DNA of 64,000 nucleotides from NCBI GenBank assembly GCA_016490735.1, contig JAEMWC010000663.1, positions 421,001 through 485,000 of the forward strand. Direction: 5' to 3'. The notes beneath the pieces are model-generated. The model was not told where the DNA came from and searched no databases. It was given only the letters and a program-made list of their open reading frames with translations. This DNA is from Pachyseris speciosa. Taxonomy: Eukaryota > Cnidaria > Anthozoa > Scleractinia > Pachyseridae. Shown here in pieces: positions 44,670 through 55,139 of this stretch; the first letter of the stretch is position 1; the number at the start of each line of letters is the position of its first letter. Made by a program: the position numbers and the translations under genes.

Positions 44670-47600
44670 TCAAAGACTCACAAAAATTTGTGGTCTTTAA
44701 AAAATTTTACTTAATAATATACATGAAAAATTGCGAGATAGCTTCTTAACTTTGCAGAAGCAACACAACGAAGCTATAAAGGTGAATCAAAACAACAGTT
44801 TTCTCAACGTTTTTAAAGCGTTTTTTGCTGTAAAATCCGGCTAAACAATTACAGGCTATAGCTATAAGGCTACTTTGTTTGCTAAGTGTCTATCAAGCGC
44901 TGTAATCATTACCTTCAGGCTTTCTAGTTCGTTATCTTCGCCTTGTTTGTTTATTAATCTCGGCCTCACTCCAGTGGGTTGAATTCAACGGACACGTAAT
45001 TCCAATTACGTCGGTAATTCCCTTCTCTGGACACCACTGTTTCCAAACAGACAGCTAAAATACAGTGCTTTTCGCAGCCGTTTCTCCTTTTTAGAGCTGT
45101 TTTGCAGCTTCTCTGCTGTTATTGCGGTCACGAAGAAAGAAAACCTGCTCAAAAAGCCAGCCATTGTTTTCGCTCGCAGAGTCGCTTGTAGCTCTTCAGA
45201 CTTTGCGCCATTTAAAGGCTGCGTTTGATTGGCTCAATTTCAGTTCCTTTGTTAATTAACCGATCAGAATTGTCTCTTTTTTACCACTTTTTTGCACTGA
45301 ATTACCTTTTTTCTGCACTGAATTACCTTTTTTCTGCATTGTGTTTCCTAAAAACTGCATTTCTCTTAGCCAATCAGAATCGAGAAATTTTTGCATGTAT
45401 ATTATTATATCTAAAAACATCTGTGGAACTGAGTATAAACTTGTTTACGTTAGCGTGAACATTTGATTTGTCTTCGACAGAGCGATTAATGTCAGCCTCA
45501 AAAGAGGGTTTGTTGTCCTCAAAGGAGGGTTTATTGGCCTCAAACGAGAGCTTTTTGTTCTCGAAAGAGGAATCGTGCTAATCTAACATGCACAAGCAGT
45601 GTGCTTGAATTGATCACAACGGCTTCGACGGTCGACAACTGACTGCCTTTAAGCTTATATTTGTTCGAAACCATCAACCTAAATGTGGTAGAACACTCGC
45701 AATACCTTTTGCTTGATTGATTTAATGCATGTTAAGAAGAGTTGTAGCGTGTTAAAACCAAATCTAGAATAATTCAACGTAAAACATACAGGTGAATTCG
45801 TGTCGTCAGCTACAAGAATCTTCAGCACAGATCCCCACATGGCATTTTCGGATGCAGCTTGTCCACGAACAATTTTCGTTAGATACAATGTATTCAAGTT
45901 TTCGGATCGATCGAGAAATATTGCAGCAGCATTCGTCGATACTCCGACGTACCGGTCTTGTTGTCTGTTTGCGTATCCACATTTTTGAATTGATTGAAGA
46001 AAATTGAGTCGATACGCCTATGCAATTGTGGACAGTGAACAGCTCTGAGTAGATAGAGTCTAGAGTGCATTGGCACTAGACTCAAAAATGAGTGGCTCCT
46101 AATTGTCATCACCTATACTAAATGACCTGTTTACAAATCCATCAATTTTTTCTAACCTGTTGATTATTTTTGCATAAGAAGTAATTGTTTTCTTGTACCT
46201 CCTTTCATGAAATGCCCCACTACATTTGTTTATCTCAGGGCAACCATTATCTCTTTAGCAATTGTCTTTATTATGATGTACCTTCTGTTTGAATCAGTTC
46301 TCAAGAACCTGTGTTAGCCGCCCACACAGTTATTTTTAGTGGACTCGTATTTCACCTCCTCCCCACAAACGCCTGCTCACCCTACACTGTAAGCGAACAT
46401 TCCTTTCCTATTGTTTGGCTTGTGGGCAAACTAGCCAATCGCAATCAAGCAACTGTCTAGCAGTGACAAGCAAAATTATCCTAATGTGTGTTCGTTTCTC
46501 TCAAAATTTTCATCGTATCAAAGTGCTGGAGCTGATTTGTTTTTGAGTAATACGATGTATTACAAGAGACTTTTAAAATTTAAACAAGCAAAAAAGAATT
46601 TAGATGCAACCTTCTGAGGTGGAAAATGACTCCAAAAACACACTCCTAAATCAAATACGTAACGAATTGTAGCTTCAGTGATCATTTAGAAATAAACGAC
46701 AGCTAGCGTGACAGCGTGACAACAAAGAAAGAGCCATCGGTGTTGAGGACCAGCGAAATCTCCATGGTAACCCCTTATATGGAATAGCCATGTTGATTTG
46801 ACCTCCTACCCTCCAGAAATTGCAAAAAAGGCGACCAAATCGCCAGAAGACAAAGAGTTAAGCAGGCATTTGTGGGGAGGAGGTGAAATACAAGTCCCCT
46901 AAAAACAACTGTGGGGGAGGCTAGGTTGGTAAGGGAGTGAAAACAAAATTTGTTGGCCTCTGTAAAGAGATTCAAGAGCTTGTTTAGATATTGTCAAATT
47001 TATTAAGTTCCTGTTTATTGCTAACAGTGAGGCTTCCTTCATTTTGATAGGCTGAAATAACATCTTGGTTTGAAGAACTACCAAGGAAGGTCAAGAAAAT
47101 TCCATTCAAGGAAACAGCAGTTGCTGCTGCTCCTTTCCTGTGTTTCCTCATAGTTTATTCAAATTACTCTCTCTTTCGAACATTACTTGGACTGGGGAAA
47201 GTAACAAAGCCTAATCACACGTTCCTGCCCTGGATGGAAGTGTTAGTGTTTCACTGTCTACCTCATCAAATGCTGGCAAAGTTTGCCCATCCTGTACTTG
47301 ACTGTATTGCGGCTATGCCATATTTATTTCATTTTGCTCTTCCATTCTTATTCGCGCTCTTCAAGGTGGTCAGCAATCGTAGTATCCGTGGAGTGTTCCC
47401 ATTCATTTGGTGTGCTGGTTGGGTGAATCTTCTTGCAACTGTAATTCAGTTCCTGTTTCCCACGGCGCCACCTTGGTATGTTGACTCTGTTGTTTTCAGT
47501 CCAAATGGAGATGTTTTGAAGGCTGGTGCCAACGAAGCTGGATTTCACAGACTAGATGCTATACTTGGAGTACCGTTCTTTCATGGCATTTATGCTGCAT

Positions 47601-47893
47601 CACCTTTACCTTTTGGAGCATTTCCCTCACTTCATGTTGCGTGGCCTGCAGTGGTACTTGTTAGTGGACCTTGGATAAATGAGAAGTTTGCTATGTTTCA
47701 TGTTGTGTGGATCACTTGGGCTGCTCTTTATTCAAATCATCATTATGGCGTTGATGCCGTGGGAGGAATATTTTTGGTGTTTTTGGTTAACTTCATGATG
47801 CGTAAAGTATGGTGCCCATTTCCTCTTGAAAATGGCAAGAAACCTTCTTGCCATCTTTGTAGAAGAATGTCGCCACCTTTGTTACAAGTTTAA
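42047..47893 (+). CDS. AUR1-like / PAP2-superfamily membrane phosphotransferase
   Basis: This is a predicted multi-pass membrane enzyme of the PAP2 fold, closest in motifs to fungal inositol phosphorylceramide synthase (AUR1), which moves a phospho-head group between lipids in the secretory pathway. The secure part is exon 47051-47893, entered in phase 0 after TTTTGATAG. It shows PTAPPWY, GAFPSLH (catalytic His, about residue 219) and SNHHYGVDAVGG (His and Asp of the PAP2 triad, about 254-259), with several hydrophobic segments between them. I propose 42047-42118 as exon 1: it starts ATGATGAGTTCC, ends AGG|GTAAGA in phase 0 and joins in frame to give 304 aa. Its basic N-terminus reads on into FEELPRKVKK. 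Further exons in the 4.9-kb intron cannot be excluded. AATAAA lies at 47985, about 90 bp after the stop. The substrate is unknown; IPC synthesis in an animal is an inference only. Confidence 0.75.
42119..42940. other. Intron of AUR1-like gene, left part
   Basis: AT-rich sequence with no exon or element recognised. Confidence 0.45.
42945..43440 (+). mobile_element. 5'-truncated LINE 3' end with TATC tail
   Basis: The frame PVFHNALPAYLSAELEQLQK, then RALRIIFPF, and later ELLPPRN and a stop at about 43270, is the C-terminal part of a LINE ORF2. A T-rich UTR and (TATC)n at 43420-43440 follow. CTAGC on both sides may be the target duplication. It is a different family from 34555-34928. Confidence 0.82.
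43441..46315. other. Intron of AUR1-like gene, middle part
   Basis: No exon recognised. Short tandem repeats are present: TTTTTTCTGCACTGAATTACC twice at about 45290-45330, and GAGGGTTT-type units at 45495-45565. Confidence 0.5.
46316..46924. mobile_element. MITE with AGCC(T/G)CCCAC ends, short copy
   Basis: The left end is AGCCGCCCACACAGTTATTTT and the right end AACTGTGGGGGAGGCT; GGACTCGTATTTCACCTCC and its complement lie just inside. This copy is 609 bp, against 1.43 kb for 39228-40656. Confidence 0.78.
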
Positions 47894-48062
47894 TAATCTG
47901 GAACTGGAAATTTTTTTAACAGCTTTTAATGAAAAGTGAAGCTATGACGGATGTTTGGAGTAAAAACCTTCTAATACTAAAATTAATAAATAATGAGCGA
48001 ATATTTGTGGTTCTCGAAAGAAACTGCTTAACCATCCAACAGAGTTTGGTGCTTCACTTAAA

Positions 48063-48630
48063 GTGCATCTAACACTAAAAAAAGTTTTTGCTAAAATAAA
48101 TCTTTGCACCTGTCACAATAACATTTCGCCTTATTTCCAGTTTTGGACATTTTTATGGGCTTCAAAATGTACAAAAAACGAAGCATCATTTGGTACAAGT
48201 TAAAGTTGAAGTTCATTTTTATCAACATGCTATTTAGTAAATACAGAATTACCTGGCCCGCAGGTAGCATAGCTAATCTAGGCGGGCCAGGAAATAACGA
48301 AAGGTGAAAGACTGTTAAAAAGGATATGTTGATAAAAAATGCATGACCGAGTCAGAAGGGGGCTTGGGTCTATTCTTGATTTGATGTCACGAACTGCTTT
48401 GCATGCATGTTTACAAAGACTTAATGCGATGTAAATCAGTTTGTGACGTCAAATTGAGAATAGACCCAAGCCCTTTCTGACTCGGCCATGGGACAGACGA
48501 TTGGCAGATTTTGCAACTTTAACAGCCTAAAGTCAAGATAACTAGTCAAGATTTGGTTAAAATGGCACAATGCGTTTCAAACAGGTGCAAAGATTTATTT
48601 TAGCAAAAAAACTGTTGGTGCTAGGTGCAC
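48063..48630. mobile_element. MITE with GTGCA ends and TTAAA duplication
   Basis: GTGCATCTAACAC and GTGCTAGGTGCAC are the inverted ends, with TTAAA at 48058-48062 and 48631-48635. It is the same family as 8522-8938. A further piece at about 48200-48340, bearing CCTGGCCCGC and GCGGGCCAGG, is absent from the other copy and is probably a nested hairpin insertion. Confidence 0.8.
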
Positions 48631-48635
48631 TTAAA

Positions 48636-49237
48636 GTTCATATAGTTCCACAAGCTACTGTGTTGATGTTCCTAGAAATTTTGCAATTTATAGAAGCTTG
48701 TCTGACTGACCACTTGAATAAAGTAATAAAGATATTAGAAAATCTAGTTTGCTGAAAATGAGAATATAACCAGAAATTTTTGGAGGTAGCTTGATACAGT
48801 AAAAACTAATATTAATCTTCAAGTGATTTTCAGAAGGGCATTCAATACATATTTGATAGTTGACCAAGAAACAAAAATAGCTTTTTCAAAAAATATTATA
48901 TCTTGGAATTTAAAGTCATTACAGTTATTGCATTCATTCATTGCACGTTAACATAGGTAGCACAATGAATTTTTTTGGAATTCCTCAAAGTTATTGAATA
49001 GCAATGAAACATAGGTAGTTAAATTTAGATTTTGTTTTGTAATGAAACATGAAAATCTCAAATATTTTGTACTCAATTCTTTTCCTTTTTAAAGGGTTAT
49101 AAATTTAGTGGTAAGCAGATGATAATTCTTGACAAATTATGCTGGAATTCTTGTCAAAAATCAAGGTTCCAATATATAGTAATTGCATTTATTTATTATA
49201 TAATTGAGGTTAATTTGGTAAAAAAAAATGTTTGTTT
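48636..49237. other. Intergenic, nothing recognised
   Basis: AT-rich sequence without a recognisable gene or element. Confidence 0.5.
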
Positions 49238-49515
49238 TGGGGAGCAGGGTTGGCGCAGTGGTGAGAGTGCCCGCCTTCCACCAATGTGGCCCGGGTTCGA
49301 TTCCTGGACTCAGCGTCATAAGTGGGCTGAGTTTGTTGGTTCTATACTCTGCTCCGAGAGGTTTTTCTCCAGGTACTCCAGTTTTCCCCTCTCCCCAAAA
49401 ACCAACATTTGATTTGATTTGATTTATTTAGAGTTGATTTGATTTAGTCTCCCCAATTATTAGAACATCTGTGCTCGGCTAGATAGATTTGAGACTTAAA
49501 TAAAGTGATTATTAT
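49238..49515 (+). mobile_element. Full-length tRNA-derived SINE
   Basis: The head GGAGCAGGGTTGGCGCAGTG (box A) and GCCCGGGTTCGATTCC (box B) form an internal RNA polymerase III promoter. The body CTCCGAGAGGTTTTTCTCC and the tail TTTATTTAGAGTTG, TAGTCTCCCCAATTATTAG, AATAAAGTGATTATT follow. Related pieces are at 13226, 18678 and 31055. Confidence 0.9.
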
Positions 49516-50091
49516 TATATGTTTGGGTCAGCATTCTCAAGCATTCAAGAAAGTTGAAATTCAGGGTTGAAGTTTATTGGCTTCATATCTTGCAGCTCAC
49601 ACTTTCAAAGTGATGGTAGAGTACTGTCTCACACCATATTTGATTTGTACTGCTGCCTTCATCGGAGTTCAAAACCAAGGCATTGGACAGTTGTAAGACT
49701 TAATTCACTTTTATCATGACATATTTATTAAATGCAGTTCACCAGTAAAGATGTTTGTAAAGTTGCTGTTACATTATTTTGTCAGTGAAGGGGAAAATAT
49801 TTACCCAAAACAACTGTGGATTATTTTGAAGAGACTGCTCAGGAGTAGTTTTGTATTAATTAGCAGATTGACATGTGAATATCACAGACGAGTTGATATT
49901 GGTTATTGAACAAAACATTTTTGATAATAGGAATGTTTTCAATAAAAAACATCACTGGATTGGTCTCGTATTTGCTGATAAGTTTTTGTTGAGTGGGTAG
50001 ATTAGAGGGAGTGCGGGTGTGGCTGCCTTTCGATTGTTCATCATCATTTTTTTATTTCCCTTTTTTTCTAATATATTTAGTAATATAATTA
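49516..50091. other. Spacer before the hammerhead array
   Basis: AT-rich, with no recognisable gene. It joins the array through 17 bases that are an inverted piece of the unit (AGGCCTCATCAGCATG). Confidence 0.5.
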
Positions 50092-50302
50092 GGCCTCATC
50101 AGCATGTCCATGGCTGCTAATGCTTGGGCTCAATCTTTGCTTTGGTAGATTTAAGGGGTAATGCCCGCTACCTTGTGGCCTTAGTGCCTTTTGAGTGGCT
50201 TCAGCTTACTTGATCACATTAATTTGTGAAGTATCCTTGTCACTCCAGCCACATCCCACAAGCTTTACGTTTTCATTGCTTGTTTTATTGATATGTGGGT
50301 AC

Positions 50303-50386
50303 TTGAGCCTGAGCATTAGCTATGCCATGCTGATGAGGCCTAACAAGGCCGAAACAGCTGTCCATGGCTGCTAATGCTTGGGCTCA
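50303..50386 (+). ncRNA. Type I hammerhead ribozyme, array copy 1 (reference copy)
   Basis: Stem I pairs TTGAGCCTGAGCATTAGC with GCTAATGCTTGGGCTCAA, plus GCCATG with CATGGC next to the core, leaving internal loops that could make the tertiary contacts of fast hammerheads. The core is CTGATGA (50330-50336), stem II GGCC/GGCC with loop TAACAA, then GAAA. Stem III is a very short, self-complementary CAGCTG, which suggests that pairs of ribozymes work as dimers, as in other short-stem-III hammerheads. Predicted cleavage is after GTC (50362|50363). Confidence 0.92.
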
Positions 50387-50556
50387 ATCTTTGCTTTGGT
50401 AGATTTAAGGGGTAATGCCCGCTACCTTGTGGCCTTAGTGCCTTTTGAGTGGCTTCAGCTTACTTGATCACATTAATTTGTGAAGTATCCTTGTCACTCC
50501 AGCCACATCCCACAAGCTTTACGTTTTCATTGCTTGTTTTATTGATATGTGGGTAC

Positions 50557-50640
50557 TTGAGCCTGAGCATTAGCTATGCCATGCTGATGAGGCCTAACAA
50601 GGCCGAAACAGCTGTCCATGGCTGCTAATGCTTGGGCTCA
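50557..50640 (+). ncRNA. Hammerhead ribozyme, array copy 2
   Basis: Core, stem II, stem III and GTC cleavage site are identical to copy 1. Confidence 0.9.
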
Positions 50641-50810
50641 ATCTTTGCTTTGGTAGATTTAAGGGGTAATGCCCGCTACCTTGTGGCCTTAGTGCCTTTT
50701 GAGTGGCTTCAGCTTACTTGATCACATTAATTTGTGAAGTATCCTTGTCACTCCAGCCACATCCCACAAGCTTTACGTTTTCATTGCTTGTTTTATTGAT
50801 ATGTGGGTAC

Positions 50811-50894
50811 TTGAGCCTGAGCATTAGCTATGCCATGCTGATGAGGCCTAACAAGGCCAAAACAGCTGTCCATGGCTGCTAATGCTTGGGCTCA
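50811..50894 (+). ncRNA. Hammerhead ribozyme, array copy 3, core mutant
   Basis: GGCCAAAAC replaces GGCCGAAAC. The changed base is the G of GAAA (G12), thought to act as general base in cleavage, so this copy should be inactive or very slow. It is the only copy in the array with a core change. Confidence 0.88.
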
Positions 50895-51064
50895 ATCTTT
50901 GCTTTGGTAGATTTAAGGGGTAATGCCCACTACCATGTGGCCTTAGTGCCTTTTGAGTGGCTTCAGCTTACTTGATCACATTAATTTGTGAAGTATCCTT
51001 GTCACTCTAGCCACATCCCACAAGCTTTACGTTTTCATTGCTTGTTTTATTGATATGTGGGTAC

Positions 51065-51148
51065 TTGAGCCTGAGCATTAGCTATGCCATGCTGATGAGG
51101 CCTAACAAGGCCGAAACAGCTGTCCATGGCTGCTAATGCTTGGGCTCA
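51065..51148 (+). ncRNA. Hammerhead ribozyme, array copy 4
   Basis: Core and cleavage site identical to copy 1. Confidence 0.9.
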
Positions 51149-51318
51149 ATCTTTGCTTTGGTAGATTTAAGGGGTAATGCCCGCTACCTTGTGGCCTTAG
51201 TGCCTTTTGAGTGGCTTCAGCTTACTTGATCACATTAATTTGTGAAGTATCCTTGTCACTCCAGCCACATCCCACAAGCTTTACGTTTTCATTGCTTGTT
51301 TTATTGATATGTGGGTAC

Positions 51319-51402
51319 TTGAGCCTGAGCATTAGCTATGCCATGCTGATGAGGCCTAACAAGGCCGAAACAGCTGTCCATGGCTGCTAATGCTTGGGCT
51401 CA
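51319..51402 (+). ncRNA. Hammerhead ribozyme, array copy 5
   Basis: Core and cleavage site identical to copy 1. Confidence 0.9.
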
Positions 51403-51572
51403 ATCTTTGCTTTGGTAGATTTAAGGGGTAATGCCCGCTACCTTGTGGCCTTAGTGCCTTTTGAGTGGCTTCAGCTTACTTGATCACATTAATTTGTGAA
51501 GTATCCTTGTCACTCCAGCCACATCCCACAAGCTTTACGTTTTCATTGCTTGTTTTATTGATATGTGGGTAC

Positions 51573-51656
51573 TTGAGCCTGAGCATTAGCTATGCCATGC
51601 TGATGAGGCCTAACAAGGCCGAAACAGCTGTCCATGGCTGCTAATGCTTGGGCTCA
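51573..51656 (+). ncRNA. Hammerhead ribozyme, array copy 6
   Basis: Core and cleavage site identical to copy 1; its unit carries the CTCTAGCC variant at 51763. Confidence 0.9.
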
Positions 51657-51826
51657 ATCTTTGCTTTGGTAGATTTAAGGGGTAATGCCCGCTACCTTGT
51701 GGCCTTAGTGCCTTTTGAGTGGCTTCAGCTTACTTGATCACATTAATTTGTGAAGTATCCTTGTCACTCTAGCCACATCCCACAAGCTTTACGTTTTCAT
51801 TGCTTGTTTTATTGATATGTGGGTAC

Positions 51827-51910
51827 TTGAGCCTGAGCATTAGCTATGCCATGCTGATGAGGCCTAACAAGGCCGAAACAGCTGTCCATGGCTGCTAATG
51901 CTTGGGCTCA
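51827..51910 (+). ncRNA. Hammerhead ribozyme, array copy 7
   Basis: Core and cleavage site identical to copy 1. Confidence 0.9.
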
Positions 51911-52080
51911 ATCTTTGCTTTGGTAGATTTAAGGGGTAATGCCCGCTACCTTGTGGCCTTAGTGCCTTTTGAGTGGCTTCAGCTTACTTGATCACATTAA
52001 TTTGTGAAGTATCCTTGTCACTCCAGCCACATCCCACAAGCTTTACGTTTTCATTGCTTGTTTTATTGATATGTGGGTAC

Positions 52081-52164
52081 TTGAGCCTGAGCATTAGCTA
52101 TGCCATGCTGATGAGGCCTAACAAGGCCGAAACAGCTGTCCATGGCTGCTAATGCTTGGGCTCA
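52081..52164 (+). ncRNA. Hammerhead ribozyme, array copy 8
   Basis: Core intact. Its unit shares both spacer variants with the unit of copy 3 but keeps the G of GAAA, so the copy 3 mutation came after the five-unit duplication. Confidence 0.9.
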
Positions 52165-52334
52165 ATCTTTGCTTTGGTAGATTTAAGGGGTAATGCCCAC
52201 TACCATGTGGCCTTAGTGCCTTTTGAGTGGCTTCAGCTTACTTGATCACATTAATTTGTGAAGTATCCTTGTCACTCTAGCCACATCCCACAAGCTTTAC
52301 GTTTTCATTGCTTGTTTTATTGATATGTGGGTAC

Positions 52335-52418
52335 TTGAGCCTGAGCATTAGCTATGCCATGCTGATGAGGCCTAACAAGGCCGAAACAGCTGTCCATGGC
52401 TGCTAATGCTTGGGCTCA
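52335..52418 (+). ncRNA. Hammerhead ribozyme, array copy 9
   Basis: Core and cleavage site identical to copy 1. Confidence 0.9.
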
Positions 52419-52588
52419 ATCTTTGCTTTGGTAGATTTAAGGGGTAATGCCCGCTACCTTGTGGCCTTAGTGCCTTTTGAGTGGCTTCAGCTTACTTGAT
52501 CACATTAATTTGTGAAGTATCCTTGTCACTCCAGCCACATCCCACAAGCTTTACGTTTTCATTGCTTGTTTTATTGATATGTGGGTAC

Positions 52589-52672
52589 TTGAGCCTGAGC
52601 ATTAGCTATGCCATGCTGATGAGGCCTAACAAGGCCGAAACAGCTGTCCATGGCTGCTAATGCTTGGGCTCA
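52589..52672 (+). ncRNA. Hammerhead ribozyme, array copy 10
   Basis: Core and cleavage site identical to copy 1. Confidence 0.9.
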
Positions 52673-52842
52673 ATCTTTGCTTTGGTAGATTTAAGGGGTA
52701 ATGCCCGCTACCTTGTGGCCTTAGTGCCTTTTGAGTGGCTTCAGCTTACTTGATCACATTAATTTGTGAAGTATCCTTGTCACTCCAGCCACATCCCACA
52801 AGCTTTACGTTTTCATTGCTTGTTTTATTGATATGTGGGTAC

Positions 52843-52926
52843 TTGAGCCTGAGCATTAGCTATGCCATGCTGATGAGGCCTAACAAGGCCGAAACAGCTG
52901 TCCATGGCTGCTAATGCTTGGGCTCA
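52843..52926 (+). ncRNA. Hammerhead ribozyme, array copy 11
   Basis: Core intact; its unit has private changes outside the ribozyme (GCCTGCTACC near 52965, CCACGTCCC near 53045). Confidence 0.9.
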
Positions 52927-53096
52927 ATCTTTGCTTTGGTAGATTTAAGGGGTAATGCCTGCTACCTTGTGGCCTTAGTGCCTTTTGAGTGGCTTCAGCT
53001 TACTTGATCACATTAATTTGTGAAGTATCCTTGTCACTCTAGCCACGTCCCACAAGCTTTACGTTTTCATTGCTTGTTTTATTGATATGTGGGTAC

Positions 53097-53180
53097 TTGA
53101 GCCTGAGCATTAGCTATGCCATGCTGATGAGGCCTAACAAGGCCGAAACAGCTGTCCATGGCTGCTAATGCTTGGGCTCA
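53097..53180 (+). ncRNA. Hammerhead ribozyme, array copy 12
   Basis: Last complete copy, core intact; the array ends 103 bp further on. Confidence 0.9.
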
Positions 53181-53283
53181 ATCTTTGCTTTGGTAGATTT
53201 AAGGGGTAATGCCCGCTACCTTGTGGCCTTAGTGCCTTTTGAGTGGCTTCAGCTTACTTGATCACATTAATTTGTGAAGTATA

Positions 53284-55139
53284 CATGTACTAAACACTCT
53301 GGTGCCACAGTTTGCAGTGCTTCATAGTGAAATTACAACATGCAGCATCATAGGCTCCTGGTCCTCCTGGCAGCATTGAATGCTGTGTTTGCTCCAGGCC
53401 ATTCCCGAAGGAAAGTGACGAAGAATCAGAGCTCAGATATACCGCAAAATGTTGCACGCAATTTGTGTGGACTTTCTACGCTTTGGAAATTATTGCGCTC
53501 AGTGATAAGATAGAGCTGACTCGTCCCAGTCTTCCCCATTGTCTTTCGTTAGAGAGGCATGCAAGGGGTACGCGAAGGAGGGGAACGTGGGAGACTATTG
53601 GATTTCAGTGATTTGCAATCACCAATGGCGTCTTTGCTGACCTCTAAATGGCCTCAACCCTTACCCTATCACTTGTATCAGACACTTTCTTCCTCGACTT
53701 GCCGCCTGCTCCTCCAACAACGTTCTCAGGGTCTCTCTGGCGGGAAGAGGAGAGACCCTGGGAACGAGGTTCTGCTCCTTCAGTTATCATCATTCCTCGC
53801 GCGCACGCCTCTCGTGGATGAGAAGAACAGGTGTCCTCGCGCACTTGACAAGATCATGGGGTGCTGACAAGAGAGAGGCGTAGGATGAGTCGTGGGTTAC
53901 ACGCAACATAATTCCTTAGTCCTTTGATGCAGAAAGTCATTACGGATAAACCCTATTTATGGGAAGGTTGAATTGGTCTTCGGATTCAATTCAAATTCTA
54001 GGCTACTTGCCTCTCAAAATGGTGTTTTTACTGCCGGCTTACCATAATTTTTCAGAATGCGAATACCTGAAACCACTAAAATTGAGCCTGGAGGCACAAA
54101 CCGCGAGTGCAGATTCAATTCATACGAGCAACTCGAATTACAATCGATACTACTGAAATATGAAGTCTAAAAGGGATCTCAGCGAAGTCAGTTCGCACCC
54201 GCTGAGGTTCATGTGAAACAGACTGTAAAGCGTTTTTTCGCGCTACAACATGGTTGATGGGCTCGATGTCGAATTCATAAACATAGCTAGAAGATTCGCT
54301 TTGAGCGTTTTACTAATTGGCCAGTGGAAAGCCAGAGGGCCAACTGTATGACAATTACTAAAATTGATAAGCATCTATTGGTCGATGAGTTAAGACTTTG
54401 GAACAACTCCCGAGGGCAACGGAGATGTTTCGAGGGACTTCGTTCCGCGTTCCGTTTGTTTCATAAAACCATGATAGTCATCTTCTTTGTCTGATATTAA
54501 GCCTCATTAGAATCTTACTGTGTTGTTTTCACATGTCAGTATCTGCATTTACATGAAGTTATTTTTTGGTCTCCGTCGAAAAGATAATTACAAACCAAGA
54601 GTTTGCCCATGATAGAAAGCAGGAGACAGAAAAAAGAACTCGATGAGTCATGCACGAGAAGTTAGCACTTACGTCAGCAAACAAGACCCTTTTCGTGAGT
54701 TTTGGTCGTAAAATTGATGTATTTAATTTTATCGCTGGACGCAGGATATACTTACAGCAATTCAAATATCTATGCAAACAACCTAAATTAATTGCTTCCT
54801 TAATCATCTCAAATGACCGGCCACGATAAATTGTGCTTTGCAGCTGCGTACTCGGAAATGCGAGCGACCAAAGAACTTTCACCGCCAATACTTATTAATC
54901 AAACTTGCGCAAGTACACATGTTTTTCAGAAAATGTTAGCGACTGCTACGTGATATCACTGGATCCCTGTCATTAATACACCTTGCCAAGACCTACCATT
55001 TTTCTCAAAGTTTCAAGTCTTTACAATACTGAATGAGCGAACGCCTTCTCAATGGTACATTCATCCTTTTTCACCTCAACATCGCCGTTGTACACTAAAG
55101 TTCCGGATTTTACTAGCAGCTTACATTATTCATGTATAA
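53284..55139. other. Intergenic, upstream of LRR-EGF kinase gene
   Basis: No gene recognised. A hairpin at about 53683-53776 pairs CAGGGTCTCTC with GAGAGACCCTG and the outer CGTTCTC with GGGAACG; it looks like a short palindromic transposon end. The 5' UTR of the kinase gene should lie just before 55140. Confidence 0.5.

Larger units (their letters stand above)
50092..53283 (+). repeat. Hammerhead-ribozyme satellite array, 254-bp unit, about 12.5 copies
   Basis: Units repeat at exactly 254 bp: the AGCTTTACG landmark falls at 50261, 50515, 50769, 51023 and so on to 53055. Twelve units contain a full hammerhead (start positions 50303 + 254n, n = 0 to 11). The array opens at TCCATGGCTGC, next to the predicted cleavage site, right after a short inverted piece of the ribozyme, and closes at TTTGTGAAGTAT (53283). 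Copies are nearly identical, so amplification or homogenisation is recent. Variant sites show a five-unit higher-order period: GTCACTCTAG at 51001, 51763, 52271 and 53033, and CCCACTACCATG near 50926 and 52196. There is no open frame and no RNA polymerase III box I can see. Transcripts would be cut into 254-nt monomers. Confidence 0.95.

Noticed and set aside
47348..47548. Minus-strand frames opposite the AUR1-like exon and the kinase exons
   Set aside because: They are antisense shadows of well-supported coding exons.
49240..49320. Possible tRNA gene with good box A and box B
   Set aside because: The same head is joined to the same non-tRNA body at 31055-31327, and the tail recurs at 18678; it is the SINE promoter.
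50092..53283. CRISPR array
   Set aside because: The whole 254-bp unit repeats with no unique spacers, in an intron-rich animal genome; the ribozyme satellite explains it.
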